64,000 nt of DNA. Origin: Hyalella azteca. Lineage: Eukaryota > Arthropoda > Malacostraca > Amphipoda > Hyalellidae. The notes under the pieces are model-generated. The model saw only the letters and a list, made by a program, of their open reading frames with translations, did not search any database and was not told where the DNA came from. The stretch spans positions 620,001 through 684,000 of the forward strand of contig NW_025944533.1 in assembly GCF_000764305.2 (NCBI RefSeq). The letters are read 5' to 3'. Positions 12,098-22,867 of this stretch are shown here, piece after piece. Every line of letters starts with the position of its first letter. The stretch's first letter is position 1. A program made the translations under genes and the position numbers.

Positions 12098-12391
12098 TCA
12101 ATACCATATCATTTTTTTAATGTGCAGGCAGGCGGTGAACCAGAATATAACTGGTGATTCTGAGGCCCAAGATAGACGCGCAACTTCTAAGCGGTTTTTT
12201 TCTTCATCGTAACGAACCGCATTCAAACGACCTTCCGCTGAGGCCATTTTTGAGCTTCGTTTTATGGCTTCTGCGCATGTCTTCTCAACTTGCCTTGAGT
12301 GCGAGTGCATTCTACCGGATATATATTTCAATACACTTATTATTGTGAGTATATTGATAATAAAAATATAATACAGCCAGAACTGCAGCAT
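12098..12391 (-). CDS. Minus-strand ORF, 97 aa, one membrane segment
   Basis: ATG at 12391, stop at 12098. Residues about 4-24 are hydrophobic (FWLYYIFIINILTIIS...), like a signal anchor. Residues 28-75 are charged and coding-like (EKTCAEAIKRSSKMASAEGR). The tail is hydrophobic again. The GC-richer core (about 12130-12310) could be the true exon, with an AG acceptor at GGTAG|AATG, although that acceptor lacks a pyrimidine tract. No domain recognised. A 64-codon + frame overlaps and is less convincing. Confidence 0.25.
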   Translation of the reverse strand: MLQFWLYYIFIINILTIISVLKYISGRMHSHSRQVEKTCAEAIKRSSKMASAEGRLNAVRYDEEKNRLEVARLSWASESPVIFWFTACLHIKKMIWY

Positions 12392-12619
12392 GTACTAAAT
12401 CGAGATCTCTGATACCAAATTAAAACAAAAAAAGATTTCCTTCGCCACAGCATATAGTTTCCCACCTAAGCACAAATTATAAACTTCTATTTGCGTAAAC
12501 TGTTCTACGGATATTATTTAGATAATTTAACGTGATTTATTTAACTCATGCAATGAAAAGTGAAGGAAAATTCAAACGATACAATTTTCATCTGATCTTG
12601 ATAAGGATGAGGTACTTTT

Positions 12620-12665
12620 ATGCAACTAGCTCTGCGAAAGTTCGAAGTCGAAGAGAACACCGTAC
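12620..12665 (+). CDS. Candidate short first coding exon
   Basis: Fifteen codons from ATG 12620 (MQLALRKFEVEENTV) to a strong donor TAC|GTGAGTAA, GT at 12666-12667, phase 1. An in-frame TGA sits just upstream, so this is the first ATG. Codons are far less AT-rich than the flanks. Start context is poor (T at -3). No downstream exon identified. Confidence 0.25.
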
Positions 12666-13425
12666 GTGAGTAAATAACTTAATCAGCTACGCAAATCTTA
12701 ATTCTTCAAGGCAATTAAAGCTCGGCTTTCAGACAGCAGTTATACCCTCGGATATTTACGGTTTCACTTAATCGTCAAAACATTTAAAAACTCTATACGA
12801 CCAGCAGTAAAGTGTTTAGAAGTGCTATGGGGACCATTTAAAAGACATGATTCTCAACTATGTAATTCACATTCAACTTTTAATGGATGCCTCACTTTAG
12901 TGAGCTAACTTGTATATTTTCTATTTTTCAGTGATATCAAAATTTTAAAGTATGGATAATATCGAAAGTAAATTGCTTGATAACAGTTTATAAATTGCCG
13001 TTGTGATTTTAAAATGGGGATTGAATTGAGATTTTTTACACCCATTACTCCTTATATGTCTCTGGGTATGTCGTGAAGTTTAGAACTACTTTACCAAAAT
13101 ATACAGTCTCAATTGGATTATGTCTCTAAGCATTTCGGTATATCTGGTATATAATCTTGATATGTAATTAAATTGCAATATTTTATTTGGTCAAGGTTTT
13201 TATACATTTTATTAGTCAAATTGATTTTGATGGCTAATAGCATCCCATTTTACCGACTGAACAAAGGTTTTCAAATGCAACTAATGCAATAAAATTATTT
13301 ATGGGAGCAACATTATCGATTAATAAAATTTATATTTATATTATATATAACTAAATTTTCAATTTCCTCCTGGTCCTGACATGATCGAAGTAATTTTTGC
13401 CAGCATAAGAAGTGAATTTTTTTAG
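12666..13425. other. AT-rich spacer or intron
   Basis: No repeat or exon seen. It lies between two candidate exons on the same strand and could be an intron, but exon phases were not matched. Confidence 0.4.
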
Positions 13426-13588
13426 TATTACCGTGCCAGTGACAGAGAAGCTCGGAACATTTTTGTGCTCTCAAGATAGTGGCCGTGATAAGTACGTGGC
13501 TGTGAGGCCAATGGGTAGCTTCACTCAGCTTTTGGAAGCAAAAACTGTTTCGTGTCGTTTTTCTGAAGCAGAAAATAACAAAACCTAA
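13426..13588 (+). CDS. Candidate terminal exon
   Basis: Follows a TTTTTTTAG acceptor ending at 13425. The frame from 13427 is open for 53 codons to TAA at 13586-13588 with coding-like codon pattern (ITVPVTEKLGTFLCSQDSGR...). It stays open 17 bases upstream of the acceptor. No start codon near, so if real it is a 3' exon. No family recognised. Confidence 0.25.
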
Positions 13589-15377
13589 TACTATTTTAAT
13601 GCTGTATCCTTTGCTAAAGTTTGATATATAGATAATGAAAAATACATAGCCTCGTCATATCTACTACGTTCCATCTATCCAGCGTAGACTCCAGCATGAA
13701 AAAAATTGTGATGATTCCGTAGTATTTCAACAGTTTTTAACTCGATTCATACCATTTTACCATATTTTTTTTAATAAATCAGAAAACGCGATATTTCGTA
13801 TTCCTACAAATTTTGTAATAACCAATTATACCAGATATATTCACCATTTATATAAATCTGATGCCATAACGGCAATATAGATTAATATCTTTTATTGAAA
13901 ATCAAATATGATTGCTCAAATTTATTCAAAACATTGAAAGCAATTTGGGAGTGGCGGAAAATGACATGTGATTACATTTTTCTAAAAGTACATTACGTAT
14001 ATACACTTGATTCGATTCTTTCTGTAACCTTTTTTTATTTCAATTGACTTGGAGGCACACAACGTGTTGTGTTGATTCTTGATGCAGCCACCAAGAGGCA
14101 CCTAAAGACACCTGAGATGTATCACCGGTGAACCTTGCATCAGTGGACACCGATTCCCGGAGGACGTTTCATCAAGGGCTCGGAATCCTCCATCAGAGCT
14201 TTATTTTGGCGAGGGTCATCGGGCGGCGCGCCAAATGGAAACCAAAAAGATATCCCGAGCAGCGCGATGTATGAGCAATATTGCTATTTCTGTAGGAGAT
14301 GGGCAAGGTCGAGAATCCTGCTTCGTTTCAACGTCCTGTCAAGCCTCTAGGTCACCATCCAGTTCATTTGTACACGAGGAATCCTATTTCCTCCAGTTTT
14401 CCTTGTGTGGAAGAGTTTCGATGGCGCAAGTTTTCTTTTCCTCTCCCGATATTGGGTTATATTACTCCCTTTATGTATACCATCAAGGGGTAAAAATGAA
14501 CATAAATGGCGAGCAAAGCCCAACATTTTTGAAAACACTCTCAAGTGAATCAATATTTGCCGCAAGCACCTCGGATTGGATTTCTTGCTGAACATACGAG
14601 CGCCAGATGATGGTCGCGCAAAGTACACACACAGTACGAACCGAAATCTCGTTCGTCCGGAGAGAGATCTAGACACCCATTGCTAAAACCGATTTAAAAA
14701 GAAACCCACTTAAGTTTTGGGAATTCTGGTCCCGTTGTGCCTCAAAGAATGATTTGAATAATTTTGCTAGATTGCGTGGAAATTCACAACTAGGAACATG
14801 CGGATGGGGCACAAATATATTTTCGACAGTCTCGAAAGGAGCGGCAGATAAAACTGCTCGATTATTGAGCAGGAAAATCCTACCAATTCAAATCCTGAAA
14901 GAAGACTTGCGATCTCAAATCACAAGTACCACTACCAAATGATTGCGGCCGATATCCATTATTTCTTTAGTTCGGTAATGAACACCAAATGAAAAATAAT
15001 TCATACGCCTTCTATTAAGAATTATTGTGCCTCTAGAATAAAACCTTGATCGTTTCGCGTAATTCAAATACGAAATATCGTTTGAATTTTCATAAGGTGA
15101 TGATCGCCTTCAACAGAAATTCATTCAAATAAAGAAAACCAACTCAATGATCGCTTATTCGAATGACATGACCCAGAAAATTCAAATCTACACCGTTGGC
15201 TAAATGTAATAAATTTTAATGTTTGCATTACATAATTTTCCAGTTAAAAATCAATTATTGAAGATTTGTCTTGATCGTTTCACTTCAACCAAAAAAGCTT
15301 ATAATTTCCAATCTAAATAACAAAGAAAATAAAAAAGAAGCATTTATTCCCGAAAAGAAAGCCGATAAGAGCCTTAC
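13589..15377. other. Spacer containing a GC-richer block at 14.1-14.7 kb
   Basis: 14100-14700 is GC-richer and open in all three + frames (14135-14350, 14235-14591, 14299-14493) and on the minus strand (14347-14676). With so many overlapping frames I cannot choose one. The 14299 frame (MGKVENPASFQRPVK...) and the 118-codon 14235 frame are the best two. It could be an exon cluster or decayed mobile element. The rest is AT-rich. Confidence 0.4.
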
Positions 15378-15522
15378 CTAAAAAATAAACGTAATTTAGG
15401 AATTCACACACAAAATCGAGTGGATGGCGCTCACACTTGTAGAAAGAACTGAATGTTCCTTTGTATAAGGTATGCAAGTCGAGTTCAGCGTCGGCACCGA
15501 TAAGCTCGCATCTCTGCACCAT
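15378..15522 (-). CDS. Candidate minus-strand first coding exon, 48 codons
   Basis: ATG at 15522 in good context (GCGATGG: G at -3, G at +4), then MVQRCELIGADAELDLHTLY... for 48 codons and one base to a consensus donor TTAG|GTAAGG, GT at 15377-15376 of the minus strand, phase 1. The exon is GC-richer than the intron-side sequence, where the frame continues only as Phe/Ile-rich residues. No domain recognised. It would be transcribed toward lower coordinates. Confidence 0.33.
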
Positions 15523-16484
15523 CGCAGATTACGAAGAATAGGCGAGGATTGCGCACCAGCTTCAGAAAGTAACGCCGCTTAGCGATTTTTCTACTGATAA
15601 ACTAAATTCCGCGGATTTTCTCGGTTTAGACCGTTTAACTTCTGTCTGAGATTTCCGAAAAAATTGCGATTCCTCGGAGGCAGAAAATCAGCCCTGAGTC
15701 TCGTTTGACACAAAAATATTCGAGACTTGTTTATTGGAATTTTTTGTGTTTTTTAATTTTGTATTTATGATTTAACATTTCATGTTAATTCTATCTTATT
15801 CACAATGTATTCACTGCTGTGATAACCCTGCACTAATAGAATGCATGATCGAAAAACATACTGAATTGTTTATGGTGTTCAAATAACGTCCTTATGATAA
15901 TAGGATACCTCAATAATACAGGATATATTATTTTGCCCTTTAAATTATAGAATGTCTGGAATAAAATGACTAACTTGTTACGATATTCCTTATTTATTTT
16001 TTTTCTGATTATTTCAGAAGGAATCATGGCACTGCGGAAAAAAGTGTAAATGATAAAAGTTAATAACCTGACACCGAATAAAAGGTGCATAATTTCTTAG
16101 GATTAATGCGGAAACGTTTTCTTCTGCGCGATTCACTGATATCAGGCTTTACTATTTAAGTAATATTTAATACAATGAAGCCACAATTATTGGAAGATGA
16201 ATGCACAATGAAGCCACAATTATTATCAGATGACGCCACAACTATTGCCTCTCGATATTTGTTTAAATTTCAATTCAGTTCAAGAGTAGTATTTAATGCA
16301 TGACGTGTTGCAATGGACATTCTACTGTGTAGTTGCCTCACATAATTTCACTTGTCACAATTTTTCTAGACTTTTCTGTATTTTCAATTATATGAACTAA
16401 AACTGAGAAATCACACAAAATTGGATATTAATAAAAATGTTTGTTTGCCTTATCATTAATAATTATTCCATGTTTCCATTGCAG
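15523..16484. other. Spacer with a short duplication
   Basis: 15523-15690 is slightly GC-richer with no choice of frame. At 16173-16248 the string CAATGAAGCCACAATTATT occurs twice 33 bases apart, with a weaker third copy (GACGCCACAACTATT). Otherwise AT-rich. Confidence 0.5.
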
Positions 16485-16625
16485 AATCGAGTTCGCGATG
16501 CAAAGCGAAGAACAGGCATGCATAGCCAGCGCGTAGTCACGTCAGCTTTAATGTGGCAGCCACGAACTGAAGAAACATGGAAGTGCAGCACAACGGCCCC
16601 TACCTCCTGCCGCGACCGCAGCTGA
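16485..16625 (+). other. Exon-like island before a minisatellite
   Basis: A good acceptor (GTTTCCATTGCAG, ends 16484) opens a GC-richer strip. Frame 1 runs NRVRDAKRRTGMHSQRVV... for 46 codons to TGA at 16623-16625. A second frame has an internal ATG (MEVQHNGPYLLPRPQ...). Either could be a 3' coding exon, or the strip a non-coding exon. The 27-bp array starts only about 30 bases later. Confidence 0.25.
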
Positions 16626-16654
16626 AGAAGCTACCAACAACAAAATAGAGAACC

Positions 16655-17217
16655 AAAATAACATGTCAGGAAACCGAGAGCTCAATGACCTGCAAAGAAA
16701 CGAGAACTCAAAAACATGCGCCGAGACAGAGTACTAATAACATGTAAACTGAGTGCCTGGTAACGTGTAACGAAACAACACCTATAATAACATGTACGTA
16801 CTGAAACAGAGCACCTAATAACATGTAACAAAACAGAGTACCTAATAACATGTGCTGGAACAGAGTACCTTATAACATGTATTGGAACAGAGTACCTAAT
16901 AACATGTACTGAAACAGAGTACCAAATAACATGTAACGAAACACAGTTCCTAATAACATTTAACGCGACACAGTACATAACAACATGTAACGAAACACAG
17001 TACCTAGTGACATGTAACGAAATACAGTACCTTATAACATGTAACGAAACAGAGTATTTAATAAGATGTAACTAAACATAGTACCTTATAACATGTAACG
17101 AAGCAGAATACCTAATAAAATGTACGGAAACAGAGTACCTAATAACATGAACCGAAACAGTGTAATAACATGTAACGAGACAGAGTACCTTATAATATCT
17201 AACGAAAGACAGAACCC
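16655..17217. repeat. Minisatellite, ~27 bp unit, about 20 copies
   Basis: Copies of AATAACATGTAACGAAACAG plus AGTACCT, each about 27 bases. Because 27 is a multiple of 3, the minus strand reads as a 98-codon frame (16682-16978) of a nine-residue period (HVIRYSVP-like), which I regard as a by-product of the repeat. Copies vary at several sites. Confidence 0.95.
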
Positions 17218-18338
17218 AATAAAATGGAATACTTACTAACAATCTCCTTCAAACCTACGTTACCAGTGACTGTCACCCGATAAACATGAATGTACCTATG
17301 TATGTGCGGCAGAGACTCACACCAAACGAAACTGAAGTTAGCGTGTTTTTTTACATAAATAGTTTCACAAATACATCCTTCTTGTTTATTTTTTCTAAAG
17401 ACAAGATGCTGGCACACGTAAAATATCATGGGCTTAGGTAAATGGTATGACTTTAACATAGGAGCGCTTCAAGAAGCCCAACATTATATGCCAGGCGCTG
17501 CGCAAGCCTCTTTTCACACCTCAGAACACAGATTAATTTCATCTTCTTCCATTTTAAAATATAAATTTTAGATATTATATATACTGAGCTATTATTTGAT
17601 AAAAGATAAGTTTATAACATAAAATCAGTTAATTTATTATTACGTATACAAACTATTTTGCATACCAACTGTAATTTAATACAATTTGTGAAAATTAAGA
17701 TATTTATCTTCATAGTTGAACCCTTCTCACATAACACTGTGCTATCTCATTTGAACAAATGATCTTGTTACTTTGATATCCTTTTTAACTCTAGGTAATT
17801 TCACCTGAAAATTCAATAAGCTCGACCAACATGGGAATGAAATACGACGCAACAAGGGAATGAAGTACGACGCAACAAGGGAATGAAGTACGACATAAAT
17901 ATTCTCAGCTCGGATAGAAGTGAAACCATTTGATTTTCTTTATGGCTTGATTACAAAAAAATTTTATAAATTCGTTTAGTTTCATAAAAAAAATTCAAAT
18001 GTTAATAGTAAATGGTAGAGGAATGATATAAATAGTTGACCACATTATACTTGACCCGAAAAAATTTCTTTTTATGCTATTTCACCTGATATAATCAAAG
18101 GACCTAATACGTATGTACTTAAAATACCCGATATTATAATATTATTTTACTCTCATATTGTATCTATATTTTAATGTTCGTTTTCAAATATTAATTTTAC
18201 CATTTTAAGATATGATCATAACAATATTATTTTTATCTTCATTATCATAAATATTATTATTTATATTATTATGGCTATTATTGGAATATCTGATAACATT
18301 CACACCAAGTTACTAACAGTTATTCTTGTTCTTTTCAG
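17218..18338. other. AT-rich spacer ending in a strong acceptor
   Basis: AT-rich, holding the 3 x 23 bp repeat. The last 20 bases (TTATTCTTGTTCTTTTCAG, ending 18338) are one of the best pyrimidine-tract acceptors in the window. Confidence 0.5.
17828..17895. repeat. Three tandem 23-bp copies
   Basis: AACATGGGAATGAAATACGA, AACAAGGGAATGAAGTACGA and AACAAGGGAATGAAGTACGA, each completed by CGC or its remnant. The last two are nearly identical. Confidence 0.9.
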
Positions 18339-18478
18339 TGGACGCATCAGGGAAAATCATGGGCGATGCCTGCAAGTTCATCCTCGCCTCTTCCCACATT
18401 TATCACCTCCGTCATTGTTTATCAATTTCACACACTGACTCGGCTGCCAAAGGACGAAATCGCTGCAGCAAAAAGTGA
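18339..18478 (+). CDS. Candidate 3' exon after strong acceptor
   Basis: Begins at the acceptor ending 18338. In one frame it reads DASGKIMGDACKFILASSH... for 45 codons to TGA (18476-18478). A second frame (WTHQGKSWAMPASSSS...LPKDEIAAAKS) stays open to TAG at 18489, and the third is open for 32 codons. Base composition is much GC-richer than both flanks and the acceptor is excellent, so an exon is plausible, but the reading frame, and whether it is coding, are open. Confidence 0.33.
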
Positions 18479-19667
18479 TATTTTTTAGAGACGTCAAATT
18501 AAAATTTATTAGGGTATTAGCGGGGCATACAATTTGTATTTCCGTTGGCTCCATTTACTAAAGTTTGCGGATTTGATCCAGGCCTTCTACGGTTAATAAA
18601 TGGTATCAATATGTGAAATATTAAGGCATGAATGCTGGCGCACAAACGGATGAAATTTGTATACATAAAAAATGGTTGGAAAAGCGGTGTTTCATTTTTA
18701 TTAATCACATTTTCCGTTGAAAATCTAGAATCAGATGTTACTAGTAACTACAATTTTTCCAAATAATGAAATAGATTTTGGAATAGTATTCATTCAAATT
18801 TTTAAACAGAACTGTTATTTTTGTCAACATTGAATCTATGACAATAAATCACATAATTCTGCCTTAAGTCACATTCAAGAAAAATATAGCTTGCTTTAAT
18901 AAGAGTGCGAATTCTTAAGATTGATATTTTAGCATGACATTTAATCCAAAAATTCTTTTAATATCGTTTAATTTTTTACAGCTTTAATGGAAAAACACGG
19001 TACAAAACCACTATAGGTATGAATTTTTTTCTTAAAATAATTTTATGCAAAGAATGTTCGTTATAAATTAATAACGAATAAAAATTTAAGCGAAAAAAGC
19101 ATCATTAGGAATTAAATATATATTGGTATATATGAATTATAACTATGAAGAATACGCTAGAATAACTGGATAAAAATGAAATTCATCAGTCATTTTCAAT
19201 CCTAAGCTTACGGCAAGAAAAAAAATAGCTTGGGAAAAATTCGATCAGTTATTAAGGTTACATAAAAATAATTCCCTTATTTACAGACAGAACCGCAAGC
19301 AAACAATTTGACGCCTGCAGCATTGCTGGCATTTCAGTAGTGAGCCTAAATTAAAATCAGAGGCATGCATTACCGGCCTACAATCGGCCATTCTTCGTCG
19401 ATCAATAAACCGCCTGTTATTTTTCACAAGGTATATAGCAAGGCAGGAGCTCAAGCGAGCTGCCTGAAATTGCTAAGAGGAGCGTAGCCGAACATTTCCC
19501 TTGATGCATGTAAATTCCCGACCAAGAGTCCTCGAGGGAAGCCATAGCATTAAAGGACTACAATAGGGGATAGAAGCTGGCAAGCCAAGGTAAAATTCGT
19601 GAAGAAACTGCGTTGTTGAAATTGAGAACCAGCAAGCCAGACGAGTTGTGGGGCAAAACAAATTGCT
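18479..19667. other. AT-rich spacer
   Basis: No exon signal I trust. 19290-19660 is GC-richer and has a 62-codon minus frame (19473-19661) of ordinary composition that ends at the C-free array. Confidence 0.4.
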
Positions 19668-20149
19668 GCGGAAGTGTAGAAGTGGAAGTGTAGAGGTGGA
19701 AGTGTAGAAGTGGAAGTGTAGAGGTGGAAGTGTAGAGGTGGAAGTGTTTATAGTGGAAGTGTAGAAGTGGAAGTGTAGAGGTGGAAGTGTAGAAGTGGAA
19801 GGGTAGAGGTGGAAGTGTAGAAGTGGAAGTGTAGAGGTGGAAGTGTAGAAGTGGAAGTGTAGAGGTGGGAGTGTAGAGGTGGAAGTGTAGAGGTGGATGT
19901 GTATAAATGGAAGTGTAGAGGTGGAAGTATAGAGGTAGAAGTGTATAAGTGGAAGTGTAGAGGTGGAAGTGTAGAAATGGAAGTGTAGAGGTGGAAGTAT
20001 AGAGGTGGAAGTGTATAAGTGGAAGTGTAGAGGTGGAAGTGTAGAGGTGGATGTGTATAAGTGGAAGTGTAGAGGTGGAAGTGTAGAGGTGGAAGTGTAG
20101 AGGTGGAAGTGTAGAGGTGGAAGTGTAGAGGTGGAAGTGTAGAGGTGAT
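19668..20149. repeat. C-free minisatellite, 14 bp unit, about 34 copies
   Basis: Copies of GTGGAAGTGTAGAG / GTGGAAGTGTAGAA run from about 19668 to 20147. From 19670 to 20149 the + strand has not a single C: 480 bases of A, G and T only. A few copies have shortened or altered cores (GTGTTTATA, GTGTATAA). Variants AG/AA alternate in the left half, whereas the last five copies are uniform. The opposite strand is G-free. Confidence 0.98.
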
Positions 20150-20561
20150 CTAATATATTGTATTTGTTTATCTAATAAAATTTTGATCTCCCTGAGTTTT
20201 ATTTGAATTTTTTGTCACGAATTAAAAATAAATAAGCAATCAAGGCTTTCCGATTGAAGTGGTTTGATGATTTCAATTTTAATCCCTTTCTAATATAAAA
20301 CATATTTGATAAAACCTCCCCTGTTTGCTTTTTAATGGATGACTATTTATTTTATACCCAATCATAGCCTAACTTCACTATCGTAAAATTTTAGGTTTGC
20401 CTACTAATGCAACTAAGTCATTTTCGTTCTAAAAAATATTTATTTATTATTTCTTTTAAATTGACACAGGTAGAAAAGTCTCCCTCGGTATATAAAGCCT
20501 ATGCACAAAGCTTGTCCTAAGTAATTAGCAATCTATGTAGGAGCCAGAAAAGTTTTGTAAT
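20150..20561. other. AT-rich spacer
   Basis: Nothing recognised. Confidence 0.5.
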
Positions 20562-20666
20562 ATGCAAGCCAAAATTCTCGGACGGCGCCTCTTCCAAGTC
20601 TTCATGGACTGGAAGCAATCCGAAGTCTATATTCTAATTAAAACTTTTCTCGTCGCCGTATACTGA
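20562..20666 (+). CDS. Small ORF, 34 aa
   Basis: ATG 20562 (A at -3), peptide MQAKILGRRLFQVFMDWKQS..., TGA at 20664-20666. Codon composition is clearly richer in G/C than the flanks, and it forms a pair with the next small ORF 51 bases on. The C-terminal third is hydrophobic (VYILIKTFLVAVY). No homologue recognised; it could be an exon piece. Confidence 0.22.
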   Translation: MQAKILGRRLFQVFMDWKQSEVYILIKTFLVAVY

Positions 20667-20717
20667 TGATGCTGGCAGGTGAAAATGGCATTTCTTAGAT
20701 CTGATCGAGGTGACAAA

Positions 20718-20837
20718 ATGAAGGCGTTCGGCAGGTCTGCACGCCAGAAAATACCGGCCAAAAAAATTTGCAAAAAAGCGAGTCGGTGCGCTTCAAACAA
20801 CATTTTTAATATGAAAATTTTATATGAAGGTTATTAG
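20718..20837 (+). CDS. Small cationic ORF, 39 aa
   Basis: ATG 20718 in one of the best start contexts of the window (ACAAAATGA). The peptide MKAFGRSARQKIPAKKICKK... has ten Lys/Arg in 39 residues and two cysteines six apart, and ends TAG at 20835-20837. No hydrophobic signal peptide. The basic composition resembles nuclear or nucleic-acid-binding small proteins, but Lys-rich frames also arise by chance in A-rich DNA. Function unknown. Confidence 0.25.
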   Translation: MKAFGRSARQKIPAKKICKKASRCASNNIFNMKILYEGY

Positions 20838-22416
20838 GATCCACGGTTACTGTAGACAAAGAAAAATTGTTTATTAGGAAAAGCTGACGTTCAAAATATT
20901 GAAAATACTGCACTGAATGTTGAATCTCAGAAGTCATCAAAATATGAGCATCTCGATTCATTTGTAAATTGAATCATCGAAAAAAATTTGTTTTAATGAA
21001 AAACTCACTTTTCAATACCCAGTGTTCAGATAAATTTCGTCGTCGGTCTACATCAGTCATTCATCTTTTTTCTCCTTACGTCTCATTTCCCGACAAAATT
21101 CACTGGAAAACACATCGTTCAAGGGAAGGTTCTGTAATAATGGAGTACATGCAGACATCTGGCAGCACTTGACAGCTTCATTATTCTGGGCGCAATGGTC
21201 AAATTCTCGAAGCCTTTACCTGCACTCGTTGTACTCACGGCTTCGTAACAGCTCATCACTCACCAGTGGGAATGTGAGACTCAACGAAGTATAATTGAGA
21301 GAAGCCATGCATGAAAATCCGCGAATTTGTTGAACACAAAAGGATAAATAACATTGACTGCTTGATAAAGATTCTTTGCTGAAAAATATGTTAGAACATT
21401 TTCGTGCATTCTATTAACAGATGTGCTTCATAATAAATCTTCCCTCTATATGCTACGCATGGGTATAATAAATCATATTCGTGTTGTGTAATGTTCCAAA
21501 ATGAGATTTTTAATTTAAAAAGAAAAAACGTTGCGGATATTGCACTAAGACTATCGATTTTCTATCATCACGGATAATTACCATCTGCTTTTAAAGCTTC
21601 CGCTAGGAGGAACTTCACTCACTGAGAAGCTGAAAATGTTCATAAACAAATTTTGGAAAAAATTGGTGTGAAATAATTTTTTATCTAATCTCATTATTCC
21701 ATCTGAACAAGAAAAATTGTATTCAAATTACGTACCGATCTTTTTAGATTGAATACGAAAAGAAATTCGATCAATTGTTTGCGTTGTCCTGGGTTAAAAG
21801 TCATTCGTACAAAGTTAATTGCAATGTGTATATGAAATCAATCACAAATGATAACAACAAATTAACCCGACTCTTAAAATTATTTCAACTAAGCATTTTC
21901 TGAATACACTAAGTTTTCCATCATATGTTTTTAAGACCTCGACGTGAAATTTACCCGCGAGTAAAAGTGCTCGAGTGTCCATGACCCAATGGGAGGATGA
22001 ATGCACAATTGCGCGAGACTTAAAATGTTTTGCGCAGCGTGAACCTTGCCAGTTTTCACTCACAACATCTCTAGAATCGTGGACCCTTGAATGCAAAATG
22101 TTAATGGTAGATTGAGGAACACATGTGAACAATGGTCATTTCGAATGGCACTCGTTCAATTTTTCATTGATGAAGATTGTCACGTCAAACGGTGTCAGCC
22201 CCAATAATATAAGAAACACATAACATTTGTAACACTTCATGAGGGACAAGTTTGTATAACTATTTACGTATTTAACTGAAGTAAATCATTTCATATAAGA
22301 TTTGCATCGTTCATATTCAGACATGTTCACTTCAGTAATCTTTAAAATTTGAATTCTTTTATTTGGTATAGTGTTTCATCGTCGATACTCCTATAGAAAA
22401 GTTCGTTATTTCTGCG
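20838..22416. other. AT-rich spacer
   Basis: Two unremarkable frames (20969-21172 +, 21842-22132 -). The second is 96 codons with ordinary composition. No repeats seen. Confidence 0.4.
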
Positions 22417-22527
22417 CTACCAGCGGATGTAAGAAGCATGTTCATTGATCACGACTGGCGAACATGACTTTGAGTCAGCCAAAGTCATCCAGCAGTCCCA
22501 TAGAAGTATTGCCAGGAGCTCAGTCAT
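22417..22527 (-). CDS. Small minus-strand ORF, 36 aa
   Basis: ATG at 22527 (A at -3), stop TAG at 22417-22419. N-terminus MTELLAILLWDCWMTLADSK is signal-peptide-like, followed by SCSPVVINEHASYIRW. The frame is open further upstream for about 14 codons to a TGA. It contains the perfect 9-bp hairpin at 22464-22488. The area could be a decayed transposon. Not recognised. Confidence 0.22.
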   Translation of the reverse strand: MTELLAILLWDCWMTLADSKSCSPVVINEHASYIRW

Positions 22528-22699
22528 TATAGGATGATAAGGACATAAGCTGCGATATCTTACACCAGTTCACAATTAGGACAGCGAGATAAACGAAGAA
22601 TTCACATTCTAAACGGGATGCGCCGATCTGAAGGGAAGCTATCCATCGTGTCTCTATGTCAATGGTTTTATCTTTGTCACTAACTCATGTCATTCATAA

Positions 22700-22867
22700 G
22701 CCCTAGGGGCACCAGTGCTTGATTGTTCTGATTGTCGGTATAAAGAAGACGAAGGCCGATCTGGTAGTGGGAACGTTTCTCCCTCTTTCAATAAAATCGT
22801 TTATTTTGTACAACAGATGACGACAATCTGGTTCTTAACGAGAGAGCTCGATTCATTTATTATTTAA
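22700..22867 (+). CDS. Open coding-like frame without start
   Basis: Open from after a TAA (22697-22699) to TAA at 22865-22867. Reads ALGAPVLDCSDCRYKEDEG... with a CxxC pair, then RSGSGNVSPSFNKIVYF. A second frame over the same bases is also open, so frame choice is uncertain. It may be an internal or 3' exon or mobile-element remnant. Confidence 0.18.
   Translation, partial: ALGAPVLDCSDCRYKEDEGRSGSGNVSPSFNKIVYFVQQMTTIWFLTRELDSFII

Noticed and set aside
16682..16978. 98-codon minus-strand ORF
   Set aside because: Explained by the 27-bp repeat, whose period is nine codons.
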